Below, in pieces: positions 15,867 through 22,200 of a stretch of 22,200 nucleotides of DNA; within the stretch, counting starts at the first letter, position 1; every line of letters starts with the position of its first letter. The stretch is from SUG2458 sp051872335 (GTDB lineage Bacteria; Bacillota_I; Bacilli_A; RFN20; CAG-826). The translations under genes and the position numbers were made by a program. The stretch covers positions 1-22,200 of the forward strand of contig JBJEDT010000052.1 of the NCBI GenBank assembly GCA_051872335.1, read 5' to 3'. Below the pieces are notes generated by a model that was not told the DNA's origin, did no database searches, and saw only the letters and a program-made list of their open reading frames with translations.

Positions 15867-17199
15867 TGAAAAAGAAGAATCAATATTTAAAAAATTAATT
15901 AAATTATTTATTCCAATTTTTTTAGAACTATTATTAATAAATTTATTATCAAGTGTCGATACATTAATGTTATCTAACTACAATAAATTATGCGTTAATG
16001 CTGTTGGTACTGCTCAATCAACAATATCTTTATTAACTTCACTTATTATTATATGTTCAAATGGTGTTGCTATAATTGTTGGTCAGTTTTTAGGTGCAAA
16101 AAAAGAAAAAGAAGCAAAATCTGTTTTAGCTCAAGGAGTTATTTTTAACTTTTTTTTAGGCTTAATTTTGTTTTTGATTTTTTTCTTTCTATGTGACTAT
16201 TTATTAAAATTAGTTAATACTAGTGATACCTTTTTTGAGTATGCGAAAACATATATAAGAATTTATGCAATTGCCTTACCATTCCAAGCAATTACTCAAG
16301 TTGTTGGAGCTGATTTTAGAGCTCATGGAAAACCTATGTATCTAACGATTATTTCTATTATTTCTAATTTAATAAATGTTCTATTAAATTATCTTCTAAT
16401 TTATGGAATTGGTATTTTTCCTGAGTTAGGAATAAAAGGGGCTGCAATTGCTACAGTTGTGTCTTTAGTCTTTAAAACAGTTAGTATTTTAATTCTTGAA
16501 ATTATAATTATCAAAGATAAGTTATTTACTTTTAAAATAGATAAAAACATTTTAGGTAGTATTTTAAAAATTGGTGGTCCTAGTGCATTAGAAAATATTT
16601 CTTATACTTTGTTTTCTTTTGTATTACTTGCAGCTTTAAATTTATTAAGTGATGTTGAGATCGGATCAAGAGTTTTTATAAATATGGTTCTAGGATACAC
16701 TGTTGTTTTCTCTAGTTCATTAGGTAATTCTAATTCGATTCTTGTTGCTTATTATGTTGGTGCTCATGATTATGAAAAAGCTAAGAAGCTTACTCTTCGT
16801 GTATGCTTAGTAGGTCTTGGAATTATGGTTACCTTAATTTCTTTATTAAATATTTTTGGTAGACCACTTTTTATGTTAATAACTCAGGATCAAATTTATG
16901 TGGATATTATTGTTAAAATTTTACCATTATTATATATCCTTGAAATTGGTAGATGTACAAATATTATAGTTATTAGTGCTCAAAAAAGTGCTGGAGATGT
17001 TATATTCCCTTTAATATTAGGTTTACTATCTATGTCCATTGTTATGGCTGGAGGTTCTTGGTTTTTTTCTCAAACATTGGGATTAGGTCTAATAGGTATA
17101 ATTCTTGCACAAAGTTTAGATGAATTTGTTAGAGGAGTTGTTTCCTTTATAAGGTGGCTATCAAATAAATGGATGAAGCATTCATTAATTAAAGAATAG
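15841..17199 (+). CDS. MATE-family multidrug/toxin efflux protein
   Basis: A 452-residue polytopic membrane protein with about 12 hydrophobic helices in two related halves. FKKLIKLFIPIFLELLLINL at the start, VDTLMLSNYN, AVGTAQS, GVAIIVGQFLGAKKE, YAKTYIRIYAIALPFQAI and DFRAHGKPMY are standard MATE wording. The family exchanges Na+ or H+ for drugs, metabolites or flavonoid-like compounds. It starts inside the last 26 nt of the GH13 gene. No clear Shine-Dalgarno precedes the ATG at 15841, and the next in-frame Met would delete the first helix, so coupled reinitiation is likely. Whether it serves the GH13 gene or merely shares its transcript is unknown. It ends in TAG, 37 nt before the peroxiredoxin. 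Confidence 0.9.
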   Translation: MESKSVQNNEKEESIFKKLIKLFIPIFLELLLINLLSSVDTLMLSNYNKLCVNAVGTAQSTISLLTSLIIICSNGVAIIVGQFLGAKKEKEAKSVLAQGVIFNFFLGLILFLIFFFLCDYLLKLVNTSDTFFEYAKTYIRIYAIALPFQAITQVVGADFRAHGKPMYLTIISIISNLINVLLNYLLIYGIGIFPELGIKGAAIATVVSLVFKTVSILILEIIIIKDKLFTFKIDKNILGSILKIGGPSALENISYTLFSFVLLAALNLLSDVEIGSRVFINMVLGYTVVFSSSLGNSNSILVAYYVGAHDYEKAKKLTLRVCLVGLGIMVTLISLLNIFGRPLFMLITQDQIYVDIIVKILPLLYILEIGRCTNIIVISAQKSAGDVIFPLILGLLSMSIVMAGGSWFFSQTLGLGLIGIILAQSLDEFVRGVVSFIRWLSNKWMKHSLIKE

Positions 17200-17236
17200 T
17201 GTTAAAATAGTTATAGAATAAAGGGAGGATAATACT

Positions 17237-17695
17237 ATGTTAGAAGTTAATACTAAAGCCCCTGACTTTGAATTACCAGATGAAAATGGTATTATGCATA
17301 AGTTAAGTTCTTATTTAGGTAAAAGAGTCGTTTTATATTTTTATCCAAAAGATAATACATCAGGTTGTACAATGCAAGCATTAGAATTTAAACGTCTATT
17401 TGAAGATTTTAAAAATACAAATACTGTTATTATTGGAATTTCAAAAGACTCTATTAAGTCTCACTTAAATTTTAAATCAAAATATGAACTACCATTTATT
17501 ATATTAAGTGATACTAACTTAGAAGCTATTAATGCTTATAATGTTTATGAAGAAAAATCAATGTATGGTAAAAAATATATGGGTGTAGTTAGATCTACAT
17601 TTGTTATTGATGAAAAAGGTTATATTATGGATATTAAAAGAAAAGTAAATGCTTCTAAAAATCCAGAAGAAACATTATGCTTATTAAATAAGTAG
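17237..17695 (+). CDS. bcp: Peroxiredoxin of the PrxQ/Bcp type
   Basis: A 152-residue thiol peroxidase that reduces H2O2 and organic peroxides. The thioredoxin-like fold begins with APDFELPDENG, and the peroxidatic Cys44 is in NTSGCTMQALEF. In E. coli Bcp the resolving Cys is five residues further on; here that place is Leu49. The only other cysteine is Cys148 near the C-terminus. The enzyme may therefore act by a 1-Cys mechanism or use an external or C-terminal thiol. GVVRSTFVID is the usual late motif. The ATG at 17237 has a strong GGGAGG site. It is the last plus-strand gene before a bidirectional terminator. Confidence 0.93.
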   Translation: MLEVNTKAPDFELPDENGIMHKLSSYLGKRVVLYFYPKDNTSGCTMQALEFKRLFEDFKNTNTVIIGISKDSIKSHLNFKSKYELPFIILSDTNLEAINAYNVYEEKSMYGKKYMGVVRSTFVIDEKGYIMDIKRKVNASKNPEETLCLLNK

Positions 17696-17713
17696 TAATT
17701 ACAAAAAAATTAA

Positions 17714-17743
17714 AAATCCATACGCTTGTCGTATGGATTTTAT
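17714..17743. terminator. Bidirectional intrinsic terminator between peroxiredoxin and aldehyde dehydrogenase genes
   Basis: AAATCCATACG (17714-17724) and CGTATGGATTT (17730-17740) form a perfect 11-bp stem with loop CTTGT. On the plus strand TTTTATT follows. On the minus strand an even longer T-rich run follows. It separates two convergent genes. Confidence 0.92.
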
Positions 17744-17744
17744 T

Positions 17745-19106
17745 CTATTTATAAATCATTTTAACCATTTTAATTTTTTTATTATTATAAGGTGGATATT
17801 TTGTATTGAGTTCTAGTTTTCCTTTTACAAGTAAACTTTTTGCATGGGAGAAAGTCTCAAAAGATTTTTTACCATGATATGATCCCATACCACTTCTACC
17901 AACTCCACCAAAAGGAAGTTCATCATTAGTTAGATGCATAATAACATCGTTAACACAACCCCCACCATAGAAAGCATATTTAGTAACTTCTTTAGCTTTA
18001 TTTTTATCTTTTGAAAAGTAATAGAATGCTAAAGGTTTTTCCTTTAATGAAATAGTTTCAATTAAATCATGAAGATTATCAAATTCAATAATTGGCATAA
18101 TCGGACCAAAAATTTCTTCTTCCATGACTTTGTCTTCAAATGTGACATTATCTAAAACTGTTGGTTCTAAACAAGTTCCCTTTACTTTTCCACCGATAAC
18201 AAGTTTATCTTTATCAATAAATGATGTTACTTTATCGAGGTGTTTTTCATTTATTAAGTGTGGGAAGTCTTTTGATAATTTTCCATTTGGATAGAAATAT
18301 TTTTTAATATTTTCTTGGACTAATTTTAAGAATTTTTCGTGAATTGATTTATGAACACATATATAATCAGGAGCAACACAAGTTTGACCAGCATTTAAGT
18401 ATTTACCCCAAGTAATTCTTTTAGCTGCTAATTCAATATCAGCATCTTCATCAACTATACAAGGTGACTTACCACCAAGTTCAAGAGTAACTGGAGTTAA
18501 ATGTACACTTGCTTTTTGTAAAACTAATTTTCCAACAGTTTCTCCTCCTGTAAAGAAGATGTAATCAAATTTTTGGTCTAATAATTCTTGGTTTTGTTGT
18601 CTTCCACCTAAAACAACATGAATTAGTTCTGGCCTATTAAATTCTTTAAACATATCATAAATTACTTGTGAAACATTGGCTGTATAACTTGCTGGTTTTA
18701 ATACAACTGTGTTACCTGCAGCAATAGCGCCAATTAGTGGTTCTAAAGATAGTTGAAGAGGATAGTTCCAAGGTGCCATAATCAAAACAACACCATATGG
18801 TTCTTGTATAATATATCCTTTTGAAGGAAAGTTAACGATAGATGTTTTTACTTTTTTAGTCTTAGTTAATTTTTTTATATGTTTCAACATATAGTTAATT
18901 TCTTGAATTACTAATCCAAATTCTGTAGTGATAACATCGAACGCGCATTTGTTATAATCTTTTTTAAAAGCTTTAATAAATTTTTCTTGATACTTAAATA
19001 ACAATGACTTAATTTCTTGTAATCTTTGAATTCTGAATGATACGTCGTATGTAATTTTAGAATTAAAATAATTCCGTTGATTTTGAACAATATCTTTTAT
19101 TTCCAT
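17745..19106 (-). CDS. NAD(P)-dependent aldehyde dehydrogenase, class 3 type
   Basis: A 453-residue cytosolic enzyme that oxidises an aldehyde to the acid. Landmarks are APWNYPLQLSLEPLIGAIAAGNT (about 111-133), the cofactor-site FFTGG (184-188), the general base Glu209 in LELGGKSP, the catalytic Cys243 in NAGQTCVAPDY and EEIFGPIMP. The short length (about 455 residues) and C-terminal wording fit the fatty-aldehyde/class 3 group (YwdH-like). The start at 19106 follows AAGGAG with a 12-nt gap. An extended -10 (TGGTATAAT on the minus strand, 19139-19131) lies just upstream. It might handle L-lactaldehyde from rhamnose breakdown, but it is 6 kb from that operon and nothing ties them. The substrate is unknown. 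Confidence 0.93.
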   Translation of the reverse strand: MEIKDIVQNQRNYFNSKITYDVSFRIQRLQEIKSLLFKYQEKFIKAFKKDYNKCAFDVITTEFGLVIQEINYMLKHIKKLTKTKKVKTSIVNFPSKGYIIQEPYGVVLIMAPWNYPLQLSLEPLIGAIAAGNTVVLKPASYTANVSQVIYDMFKEFNRPELIHVVLGGRQQNQELLDQKFDYIFFTGGETVGKLVLQKASVHLTPVTLELGGKSPCIVDEDADIELAAKRITWGKYLNAGQTCVAPDYICVHKSIHEKFLKLVQENIKKYFYPNGKLSKDFPHLINEKHLDKVTSFIDKDKLVIGGKVKGTCLEPTVLDNVTFEDKVMEEEIFGPIMPIIEFDNLHDLIETISLKEKPLAFYYFSKDKNKAKEVTKYAFYGGGCVNDVIMHLTNDELPFGGVGRSGMGSYHGKKSFETFSHAKSLLVKGKLELNTKYPPYNNKKIKMVKMIYK

Positions 19107-19130
19107 TTCTTTAAATATCTCCTTTATTAA

Positions 19131-19139
19131 ATTATACCA
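19131..19139 (-). promoter_or_regulatory. Extended -10 element upstream of the aldehyde dehydrogenase gene
   Basis: The minus strand reads TGGTATAAT, a consensus extended -10. A weak TTGTTC lies 19 nt further upstream. Confidence 0.5.
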
Positions 19140-19203
19140 TATTAAAATCTATAAAGAACAATTATACGTTTGTACTTTTTGACATCCATTTAAAGGTGTA
19201 ATG

Positions 19204-19251
19204 AAGAAATTATTAGAATTTCTTTACATTGTGTTTTAGATAATTTAATAT
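19204..19251 (+). promoter_or_regulatory. Promoter with inverted repeat, upstream of the 140-residue membrane protein gene
   Basis: TTTACA (19223-19228), a 17-nt spacer and TAATAT (19246-19251) form a promoter. Just before it, and overlapping the -35 by 2 nt, AAGAAATT (19204-19211) and AATTTCTT (19217-19224) make an inverted repeat with a 5-nt centre. This could be an operator or simply AT-rich chance. Confidence 0.45.
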
Positions 19252-19278
19252 TATAAAAATCAGTTAGGAAGTGAGAAT

Positions 19279-19701
19279 ATGGAAGAAAATGGGAGAAAAG
19301 TATCTCCTTATAAAGGAGTTTTACTAATTAGTTTTTTACTAGTAATTGTTCCAGTAGTATTTTATCTAATTACTCGTTTAACTATTTTTAAGTTTCAATC
19401 TTCTTTATCAACTGATATTAAAGAATTTTCAAGTTTAGCATTAGGATTCGGTTTAGGTTTCGTTTTTCATTTAGCTTGTATTATTTCAGGTTTATTTAAA
19501 GGTACATTGAAGGTTATATTTAAAAGGATTAAAGAATTTTTTGAAACATTAAATATTTCCTTTAAACTAGCTATTAAATCATATGTTGATAATATTAAAG
19601 AAGATGGTTTAGTTTTCTGGATTTACTTTATAATAGTAAGTACAAATTTTGCTTTAGCACTATATGGTCTTATTAAATTTATTTTGATTTATAATAACTA
19701 A
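19279..19701 (+). CDS. Small membrane protein of unknown function (three TM segments)
   Basis: A 140-residue protein I do not recognise. A short charged N-terminus (MEENGRKVSPYKG) precedes three clear hydrophobic segments, at about 14-38, 49-72 and 113-138. Between the second and third is a Lys-rich, helical-looking cytoplasmic stretch (ILKRIKEFFETL-like, about 76-110). There are no cysteines in a redox motif and no recognisable catalytic signature. The ATG at 19279 follows AGGAAGTGAG, and a convincing promoter lies upstream, so the gene is probably real. It is a single-gene unit, convergent with the YwaF-like operon. Confidence 0.75.
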   Translation: MEENGRKVSPYKGVLLISFLLVIVPVVFYLITRLTIFKFQSSLSTDIKEFSSLALGFGLGFVFHLACIISGLFKGTLKVIFKRIKEFFETLNISFKLAIKSYVDNIKEDGLVFWIYFIIVSTNFALALYGLIKFILIYNN

Positions 19702-19726
19702 AAAATGCATAAAAATTATGCATTTT
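19702..19726. terminator. Hairpin terminator between convergent genes
   Basis: AAAATGCATAA (19702-19712) and TTATGCATTTT (19716-19726) form an 11-bp stem with a 3-nt loop. The minus-strand side runs into a good T tract, and the plus-strand tail TTTTCATTT is weaker. The stem overlaps the stop codon of the minus-strand gene. Confidence 0.8.
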
Positions 19727-20480
19727 CATTTGATATATTTTGATGCTTTTCTTTTATATTTTTGTTTCTTGTATTAATAATTAAATTTGCAATTAAATAA
19801 CATAATAAACTAACTATTGTAGCTAAGATACATAATATTAGATTACCCGTCGCATAACCAACTTTATCATAGAACCAATAAAGTTCTACACTTTCTGGAC
19901 CAAAATTAGACATTTCTCCACCTATGAAGATACTCATAATTGTACAAAAAGCAAAGTAAGAACAATTAAATACGGCAACTGCTATCGAATCTTTAAATCT
20001 AAAATCATACATTTTATTAGCTATCATATAAATAGCTACATACATTAGTAAAATATGATAAACACGTGAATGCACATTTAAAATAAAACCTTCTAGATTA
20101 GTAGAACTATTTAATCGAGGAAAACTTATATGATATAAAATTCCCATTACAAGGAAGACAAAAATCATATTCCCTTTAGCAGTTCTAACAATAACATTTT
20201 CCTTTTTGCTAAATCCAATAATAGCATAAAAATACATAGCAGATGAGCAATAGATAAGAGGATAAGATTTAGGATTAAATGTTCCATGAGTAGATATCAA
20301 ATAATAAATTTTAATAATTTCTAATATTACTAAGAAAAAGAATGCGACTTTTATGGGAATTACTTTTTTACTATAATCTTTATCCTTGCAAAATTTCAAA
20401 GATAAAGTTAAGAATAAAGCACCAATAATAGTCCCTAATAGATTGCAAACGAAGAAGACCAATCTATAAGAATATTGCAT
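19716..20480 (-). CDS. YwaF/TMEM164-like polytopic membrane protein (third gene of the operon)
   Basis: A 254-residue protein with about seven hydrophobic helices. It is clearly paralogous to the first gene of the operon (21174-21941): both carry LVILEIIKIYYLIS, then P-[LI]-x-x-C-S and HSx[VI]YH. Here these are Pro74, Cys78, His137 and His142. The PLxxC box and the later His recall the YwaF (TIGR02206)/TMEM164 family. In human TMEM164 a Cys and a His about 58 residues apart have been proposed as catalytic for acyl transfer; the Cys78-His137 spacing here is 59. The ATG overlaps the stop of the preceding gene as TAATG, with GGAG upstream. The C-terminal tail is hydrophilic. Family assignment is from motif memory, not a search. 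Confidence 0.65.
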   Translation of the reverse strand: MQYSYRLVFFVCNLLGTIIGALFLTLSLKFCKDKDYSKKVIPIKVAFFFLVILEIIKIYYLISTHGTFNPKSYPLIYCSSAMYFYAIIGFSKKENVIVRTAKGNMIFVFLVMGILYHISFPRLNSSTNLEGFILNVHSRVYHILLMYVAIYMIANKMYDFRFKDSIAVAVFNCSYFAFCTIMSIFIGGEMSNFGPESVELYWFYDKVGYATGNLILCILATIVSLLCYLIANLIINTRNKNIKEKHQNISNENA

Positions 20481-21184
20481 TAGATTGTCTCCGTTTTAGT
20501 CTCTTTTGATGCTTTTTTCTTAGAAAGTAATATTGAAATAATGTAAATAATAAACATTGATAAAACTGGAATGAAAACAGAAAGATAAAAGTTAAGATCA
20601 AAGTTATATTCAATTTCCCAAGTAAATTTTGTTCCAATGCTAATTCCTGTATAAACAACATAAATAGCAAGTGCAAATACTAATGAAATAGAATGTTTTT
20701 TAATATCATAAGAACTAAACTCAGTTAAGAATATAATTCCTAAAGTAATAAGTAATCCACATTCAATGAAATATAAACAAGGAAGAACGCTATATGTGTC
20801 TAAATATTTTAAAGTACCTTCGACCTCGACTTGTTGACTTAAATAAACACGTGGGGCAAAAATAGCAAATAATGTTGGAATTGCAAAACTATATGAGAAT
20901 ACTCTTTTGAAAAAAGTTCCAAGTTTTGCTGTATTAAACACAGCAAATAATCCAAATATAATTAAAAATGTAATGAATGAAAATGTTAGATATCCACTAG
21001 GAGTTTTTGCTTTATCATAAAAAGAAGCATTATAGAAGAATCTAAATAATTCAATTGATAAAGAAGAAATAATTAATATACGGCTTACTTTATGATTATT
21101 TTTATATTTGTATAAGTATAAGCTATAAAAAATAATTACTGGAATAAATATTGATGTGACAATTAGTAAAATACTATTCAACAT
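20480..21184 (-). CDS. Diverged YwaF-like membrane protein lacking the Cys/His pair (second gene of the operon)
   Basis: A 234-residue protein with about seven hydrophobic helices and a Lys-rich tail. Its layout matches its two neighbours: LSIELFRFFYNASFYD aligns with LVILEIIKIYYLIS, SGYLTFSFITF aligns with the PLxxC segment, and TYSVLPCLYFIEC aligns with HSRVYHILLMY. In that alignment the Cys becomes Ser or Phe, and the two His become Tyr and Cys. If the family is enzymatic, this member is probably non-catalytic. The alignment was done by eye and is distant. The ATG at 21184 lies inside the end of the first gene (11-nt overlap) and has an excellent AAAGGAGG site. It is therefore co-translated, and probably functions together, with both neighbours. 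Confidence 0.6.
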   Translation of the reverse strand: MLNSILLIVTSIFIPVIIFYSLYLYKYKNNHKVSRILIISSLSIELFRFFYNASFYDKAKTPSGYLTFSFITFLIIFGLFAVFNTAKLGTFFKRVFSYSFAIPTLFAIFAPRVYLSQQVEVEGTLKYLDTYSVLPCLYFIECGLLITLGIIFLTEFSSYDIKKHSISLVFALAIYVVYTGISIGTKFTWEIEYNFDLNFYLSVFIPVLSMFIIYIISILLSKKKASKETKTETI

Positions 21185-21941
21185 TGCTTGTTTCCTCCTT
21201 TAATTCTTGTTTGCTGTGCTTTGTACATAAATGAATAATTCCATAAATCATAAATGAAACAATCCACATTAAAATAATGACAACAAAGTTACCAGGGAAA
21301 TAACCAATTTTGTTATATAGAAAACTGAACACTGGACTTCCATTAAATCCATATCCAAAGAATGAAATATCCCCATGGATAAAGACTGTTAAGATAGTAG
21401 CCATTGCAACATAAGATGTTAGTCCTAAAGAAATACCAACAAATTTTCTTAATTCAAATTTATATAGTTTGACAGTAATTAAGTAAACACTAACTCCAAA
21501 CATTATTAAATGATAAATTACTGAATGAAAATGAATAATATTAAATTTTCCACCTTGCATCATATCATAATCACCAACTATTAAGAAAACGAATAAAATT
21601 GATATTAAACAAGGAATAACACTCATACCCATAGCAAAGTCACTAAGTTTATTTTTCTTAAAACAAAACATTGGATATGTGTACATGACAATAGAGCAAA
21701 ATACGATTGGAAATCTATTAACATTAAATCCACCATCTCTACTAATTAGGTAATATATCTTAATAATTTCTAGAATCACAAGAATATAAAAACTAACTTG
21801 TACTGGAATCATTTTTTTACTTTCATCTTTATTTTTTAGAAGAACAGTTGCAAGTATTACTAAACCAATCGTGATAATAAGACCAATTAATAAACACAAA
21901 ATGGAATTGAAATACTTAAAGTTAAACATTAAAAATTTCAT
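21174..21941 (-). CDS. YwaF/TMEM164-like polytopic membrane protein (first gene of the operon)
   Basis: A 255-residue protein with about seven hydrophobic helices. It shares with the third gene the KKMIPVQVSFYILVILEIIKI-type helix, the Pro78-Ile-Val-Phe-Cys82 box, and the HSVIYH motif (His139, His144; Cys82-His139 spacing 57). It also shares a late NKIGYFPGN segment, matching DKVGYATGN there. These shared positions define an ancestral duplication. The ATG at 21941 follows AGAGGTG at 6 nt. It ends in TAG inside the start of the next gene. The role is unknown; the family includes proposed membrane acyltransferases or hydrolases, and that transfer of function is speculative. Confidence 0.65.
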   Translation of the reverse strand: MKFLMFNFKYFNSILCLLIGLIITIGLVILATVLLKNKDESKKMIPVQVSFYILVILEIIKIYYLISRDGGFNVNRFPIVFCSIVMYTYPMFCFKKNKLSDFAMGMSVIPCLISILFVFLIVGDYDMMQGGKFNIIHFHSVIYHLIMFGVSVYLITVKLYKFELRKFVGISLGLTSYVAMATILTVFIHGDISFFGYGFNGSPVFSFLYNKIGYFPGNFVVIILMWIVSFMIYGIIHLCTKHSKQELKEETSNVE

Positions 21942-22200
21942 AAAACACCTCTTTGTATATTTATATTTACTATATATCTTAACATTTATTGGAAAAAAAT
22001 TTTAATATATTGGACAATTAATAGAAAATGTTAGATTCTAAATTTAAATAACGAATCAAATATATTTAGTATTTTTCTAACATATTATCTATTAATAGAT
22101 AATTATGTTACAAAAGAAATAGGTCTTTTTAAAATATATAATAGTTTGTAATTGTCAATAATTTTGTGTAGTTTTTTATCGGTTGAAAATGTAGGTAATT
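21942..22200. other. Intergenic region upstream of the YwaF-like operon
   Basis: 259 nt of AT-rich DNA with no credible coding frame or RNA gene that I can see. It holds the palindrome described separately. A minus-strand TTGACA (22158-22153) lacks a well-spaced -10. A promoter for the operon must lie here, but I cannot place it. Confidence 0.5.
22079..22109. repeat. Perfect palindrome within a longer inverted repeat
   Basis: Positions 22084-22103 are a 20-bp perfect palindrome centred on TTAA (core TATCTATTAATAGATA). The arms extend to AACATA and TATGTT with one unpaired base. No T tract follows on either strand, so it is more like an operator or cruciform than a terminator. It lies about 140 nt upstream of the YwaF-like operon. 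Confidence 0.6.

Noticed and set aside
17745..19106. Aldehyde dehydrogenase as part of the rhamnose pathway (lactaldehyde oxidation)
   Set aside because: It is 6 kb away, on the opposite strand, with its own promoter and terminator, and its sequence is of the class 3 long-chain type. It is kept only as a possibility in the entry.
1..22200. CRISPR arrays, transposons, prophage genes, tRNA or rRNA genes
   Set aside because: I looked for regularly spaced repeats, transposase or integrase motifs and cloverleaf or rRNA landmarks and saw none.

Overview
The window is strongly AT-rich DNA with short intergenic gaps, tight co-directional operons and purine-rich Shine-Dalgarno sites of the GGAGG/AAGGAG kind. 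All 17 complete genes end in TAA or TAG, and Trp is written as TGG. The gene families (GPH sugar symporter, AraC regulators, GH3/GH78/GH13 glycosidases, S-box riboswitch, YwaF-like membrane proteins) point to a low-GC Bacillota or Mycoplasmatota-like, probably gut-associated, sugar-fermenting lineage such as Erysipelotrichia or RF39. That placement is inference; no rRNA or other phylogenetic marker is present.

Layout. 1-379 (-) is the N-terminal part of a MacB/LolD-type ABC ATPase. 461-1657 (-) is an AraC-family regulator, divergent from a six-gene operon at 1755-11977 (+): GH3 beta-glucosidase, GPH-family sugar symporter with a long charged tail, GH78 alpha-L-rhamnosidase, rhamnulokinase, L-rhamnose isomerase and rhamnulose-1-phosphate aldolase. 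None of the three hydrolases or kinase-pathway enzymes has a signal peptide. The operon therefore reads as uptake of an intact rhamnosyl-glucoside, cytosolic cleavage into rhamnose plus glucose (or glucose plus aglycone), and rhamnose breakdown to DHAP and L-lactaldehyde.

Immediately downstream, 11994-12148 carries a promoter, a compact SAM-I-like riboswitch and an intrinsic terminator that control a 10-TM EamA/DMT transporter (12168-13064). This makes the transporter a candidate for SAM, methionine or another sulfur compound. No other terminator is visible after the rhamnose operon.

A second AraC regulator (13059-13928, -) is divergent from a cytosolic GH13 cyclomaltodextrinase/neopullulanase (14028-15866), and their predicted promoters overlap. 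The GH13 gene overlaps a MATE efflux gene by 26 nt. A PrxQ/Bcp peroxiredoxin (+) and an aldehyde dehydrogenase (-) converge on a bidirectional terminator. A 140-aa membrane protein of unknown function follows.

The right end (19716-21941, -) is a three-gene overlapping operon of polytopic membrane proteins resembling YwaF/TMEM164. The outer two keep a Cys/His pair that the middle one has lost. The last 259 nt (21942-22200) hold only the upstream region of that operon, with a 20-bp perfect palindrome.

The most interesting items are the rhamnosyl-glucoside operon, the riboswitch/EamA unit with its covarying pseudoknot and missing P4, and the YwaF-like trio with one apparent non-catalytic member.
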